NCBI GenBank assembly: GCA_011322005.1
Contig: DROE01000122.1
Span: 1-7,125 of the forward strand
Direction: 5' to 3'
Source of the DNA: Devosia sp.
Lineage (GTDB): Bacteria; Pseudomonadota; Alphaproteobacteria; Rhizobiales; Devosiaceae
Length of the DNA stretch: 7,125 nucleotides
This document shows, one piece after another, positions 5,496-7,125 of this stretch; position 1 is the first letter of the stretch, and the number at the start of each line of letters is the position of its first letter. The position numbers and the translations under genes were made by a program. The notes beneath the pieces were generated by a model. That model was not told where the DNA came from, ran no database searches, and saw only the letters and a program-made list of their open reading frames with translations.

Positions 5496-5912
5496 ATGGC
5501 GCGAATTCTAATTGCGGAAGATGATGACAATGTGCGCCGGTTTGTGGCCCAGGCCCTGACGATTTCAGGCCATGATATTGTCGAGGCGGAGGATGGGGGA
5601 CTGGCCGCTGAAACAATGGTCGAGCAGGAGGGGCGGTTCGACCTGCTGCTCTCTGACATAAAAATGCCGGTGATGGACGGCATCGGCCTTGCGTTGCAGG
5701 TGGGAGCAGAGTTTCCCGACGTCAAAATCGTGCTGATGACCGGATTTGCCGACCAGCGCGAGCGCGCCCACGGGCTTGATGCACTCATCTATGATGTCAT
5801 CACCAAGCCCTTTTCGCTCGATGCGCTCGTTGCAAAAGTCGATGACGCCCTTGCCAACAGGCCGGTGGAAATAGTCTCTCTGGCCCGTCGGCATTTGAAC
5901 GAGGCCTGCTGA
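5496..5912 (+). CDS. Single-domain response regulator (CpdR-like receiver)
   Basis: The 138-residue protein is one receiver domain with no output domain. The acidic pocket is E8-D9-D10 in ILIAEDDD, the phosphoacceptor is D54 in LLLSDIKMPVMDG, the switch threonine is T82 in LMTGFADQRERA, and the invariant lysine is K104 in ITKPFSLDAL. All residues needed for phosphorylation are present. Receiver-only regulators of this class in alphaproteobacteria include CpdR, which controls ClpXP proteolysis during the cell cycle, and DivK. The likeness here is to CpdR-type proteins, but several paralogues exist and I do not assign the symbol. After the receiver fold ends (about residue 120) there is an 18-residue tail finishing in NEAC. 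GGAG at 5486-5489 gives a good ribosome binding site. Its kinase is not in the window. It follows the zinc-ribbon gene by 40 bases and converges on lysA. Confidence 0.92.
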   Translation: MARILIAEDDDNVRRFVAQALTISGHDIVEAEDGGLAAETMVEQEGRFDLLLSDIKMPVMDGIGLALQVGAEFPDVKIVLMTGFADQRERAHGLDALIYDVITKPFSLDALVAKVDDALANRPVEIVSLARRHLNEAC

Positions 5913-5924
5913 AAAACAGGGCCT
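5902..5924. terminator. Weak hairpin at the convergent ends of the response regulator and lysA
   Basis: AGGCCTG (5902-5908) can pair with CAGGGCCT (5917-5924) to form seven base pairs with one bulged G and an eight-base loop containing AAAAA. It covers the two stop codons and the 10-base gap between them, as a bidirectional terminator might. No T-run follows on either strand, so a rho-independent role is doubtful. Confidence 0.25.
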
Positions 5925-7125
5925 ACAACCAGTCCGGCACACTGTCCTGAGCAATTAGCGCTTGCACTGTCTGGCGGGGGCGCACGGCGTGAAATTTATC
6001 GCCATCGACCAGAATTTCGGCAATCAGGGGGCGCGAATTATAGGTGCCTGCCATTACCGCACCATAGGCCCCGGCGCCCATAACAGCGAGCAAATCGCCC
6101 CCGGACATTTGAGGGATTGTGCGTGAGCGGGCCAAAAAGTCTCCGGTTTCGCAAACCGGGCCGACAATATCAGCTTTTATCGTTGCAGAACCGGGGAGGG
6201 GCTCGTTCACCCTGATCAGGTTGTGGTGAGCTTCATAAAGCGTGGGGCGGATCAGATCGTTCATCCCCGCATCAACGATAACAAAATTCCGCTCAGCGCC
6301 CATTTTAACATATTCAACCCTTGTGACCAGAATGCCCGCATTGCCTGCAATCATGCGTCCCGGCTCAAGAATGAGCGCGCAGCCAAGAGCTGCGACCCGC
6401 TCGCGCACAATGGCCGCATAGGCCAGCGGGTCGGGGGGTGGTGCGTTGTCGTTTTCATAAGGGATACCCAGCCCGCCACCCACGTCAACATGGGTGATGT
6501 CATGTCCCTGTGCGCGTAACTCATGCACAAGGTCTGCCATCAGGGAAAAAGCGTTGTCAAATGGCTCCAGGTCGGTGATTTGAGAGCCGATATGCATGTC
6601 GATGCCGGCGGCGCTGAGGCTGGAGGCTTCTGCAATCCTTGCATAGATGTCATTCGCCCGTTCATAGGGGATGCCGAATTTGTCCTCGGCCCTGCCAGTG
6701 GAGATTTTAGCATGGGTTTTGGCGTCGACATTGGGGTTGATGCGCACCGACACCGGGGCGACTAGCCCCATGGATTTTGCCACCCTGTTGAGCCGTTCAA
6801 GTTCGGGTTCACTTTCGATGTTGAAGCAAAGGATGCCCAGTTCCAGCCCCCGGCGCATTTCGCCTTCGGTCTTGGCGACCCCGGAAAAAACGATTTTTTC
6901 GGGGGGGATTCCGGCAGCGATTGCCCGTTCCAGTTCTCCCAGCGAAACGACGTCGGCCCCCGCGCCCTCCTTTGCCAGAAGGGTAAGCACCGCCTGGTTG
7001 GAATTGGCCTTCATGGCATAGGCGACAAGAGTGTCGATGTCCTTGAACGCTTCGCGCATCACCGAGATATGGCGGCGCAGGGTGGCGGCGGAATAACAAT
7101 AAAACGGCGTGCCAAATTCCTGCGC
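5923..7125 (-). CDS. lysA: Diaminopimelate decarboxylase (5' end cut by right edge)
   Basis: This pyridoxal-phosphate enzyme decarboxylates meso-diaminopimelate to L-lysine, the last step of lysine synthesis. The frame continues beyond the first internal Met/Val to the right edge. The 21 codons before the GTG at 7062 read AQEFGTPFYCYSAATLRRHIS, a typical LysA N-terminal strand, so the gene is partial and the true start lies outside. There are 400 residues visible, and about 20 are missing from a family length near 420. Using visible numbering, the PLP lysine is K39 in AYAMKANSN and HIGSQ is at 178-182. The phosphate-binding GGGLG is at 216-220, EPGR at 254-257, and the active-site CETGD at 325-329. 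GAYG and YNSRP follow. The alanine racemase-like barrel and C-terminal beta domain are complete to the TAG stop. It is transcribed toward the response regulator. Confidence 0.97.
   Translation of the reverse strand, partial: AQEFGTPFYCYSAATLRRHISVMREAFKDIDTLVAYAMKANSNQAVLTLLAKEGAGADVVSLGELERAIAAGIPPEKIVFSGVAKTEGEMRRGLELGILCFNIESEPELERLNRVAKSMGLVAPVSVRINPNVDAKTHAKISTGRAEDKFGIPYERANDIYARIAEASSLSAAGIDMHIGSQITDLEPFDNAFSLMADLVHELRAQGHDITHVDVGGGLGIPYENDNAPPPDPLAYAAIVRERVAALGCALILEPGRMIAGNAGILVTRVEYVKMGAERNFVIVDAGMNDLIRPTLYEAHHNLIRVNEPLPGSATIKADIVGPVCETGDFLARSRTIPQMSGGDLLAVMGAGAYGAVMAGTYNSRPLIAEILVDGDKFHAVRPRQTVQALIAQDSVPDWL

Noticed and set aside
5327..5788. 153-codon minus-strand frame opposite the response regulator and the end of the zinc-ribbon gene
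   Set aside because: It is Ser-rich shadow sequence, and both plus-strand genes have intact motifs.

Overview
The window looks like core chromosome of an alphaproteobacterium, most likely order Hyphomicrobiales (Rhizobiales). The grounds are family-level: a DUF2125 protein, an FtsE/FtsX pair of the rhizobial type, a PlsC acyltransferase downstream of ftsX, a divergent MJ0042 zinc-ribbon membrane protein, a CpdR-like single-domain response regulator and lysA. I recall this neighbourhood from Hyphomicrobiales genomes. The genus cannot be fixed from the sequence; a Devosia/Pelagibacterium-like lineage is only a guess. Base composition is moderately GC-rich and even, and no mobile element, tRNA, rRNA or CRISPR array is visible.

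Layout, left to right. Positions 1-640 (minus) hold the N-terminal part of a DUF2125 protein, cut by the left edge. A 114-base divergent spacer separates it from a ChaC-type gamma-glutamylcyclotransferase (755-1351, plus). This gene overlaps tail to tail by 12 bases with an unrecognised 117-residue gene (1340-1693, minus). Upstream of that gene is an AT-rich spacer (1694-1902) with two sigma70-like promoters pointing at it and a perfect 14-bp palindrome on one -10 box. Next comes a minus-strand operon read from right to left: ftsE (4371-3709), ftsX (3719-2799, overlapping ftsE by 11 bases) and plsC (2715-1903). A 289-base divergent spacer (4372-4660) separates ftsE from a plus-strand pair: a zinc-ribbon/DUF3426-like membrane protein (4661-5455) and a receiver-only response regulator (5496-5912). 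lysA (5923-7125, minus) converges on the regulator with a 10-base gap and is cut by the right edge.

Functional theme. FtsE and FtsX form the inner-membrane complex that couples cytokinesis to peptidoglycan hydrolysis. PlsC makes phosphatidic acid for membrane lipid synthesis. LysA makes lysine from meso-diaminopimelate, which is also a peptidoglycan precursor. The window is therefore mostly envelope growth and division housekeeping, with ChaC (glutathione turnover) beside it.

I see no clear new multi-gene system. The best candidates for a second look are the unrecognised small gene with its palindrome-bearing promoter region, and the divergent ftsE/zinc-ribbon control region. Three starts (chaC, ftsE and the small gene) are decided by ribosome-binding-site position, and two of them are TTG.
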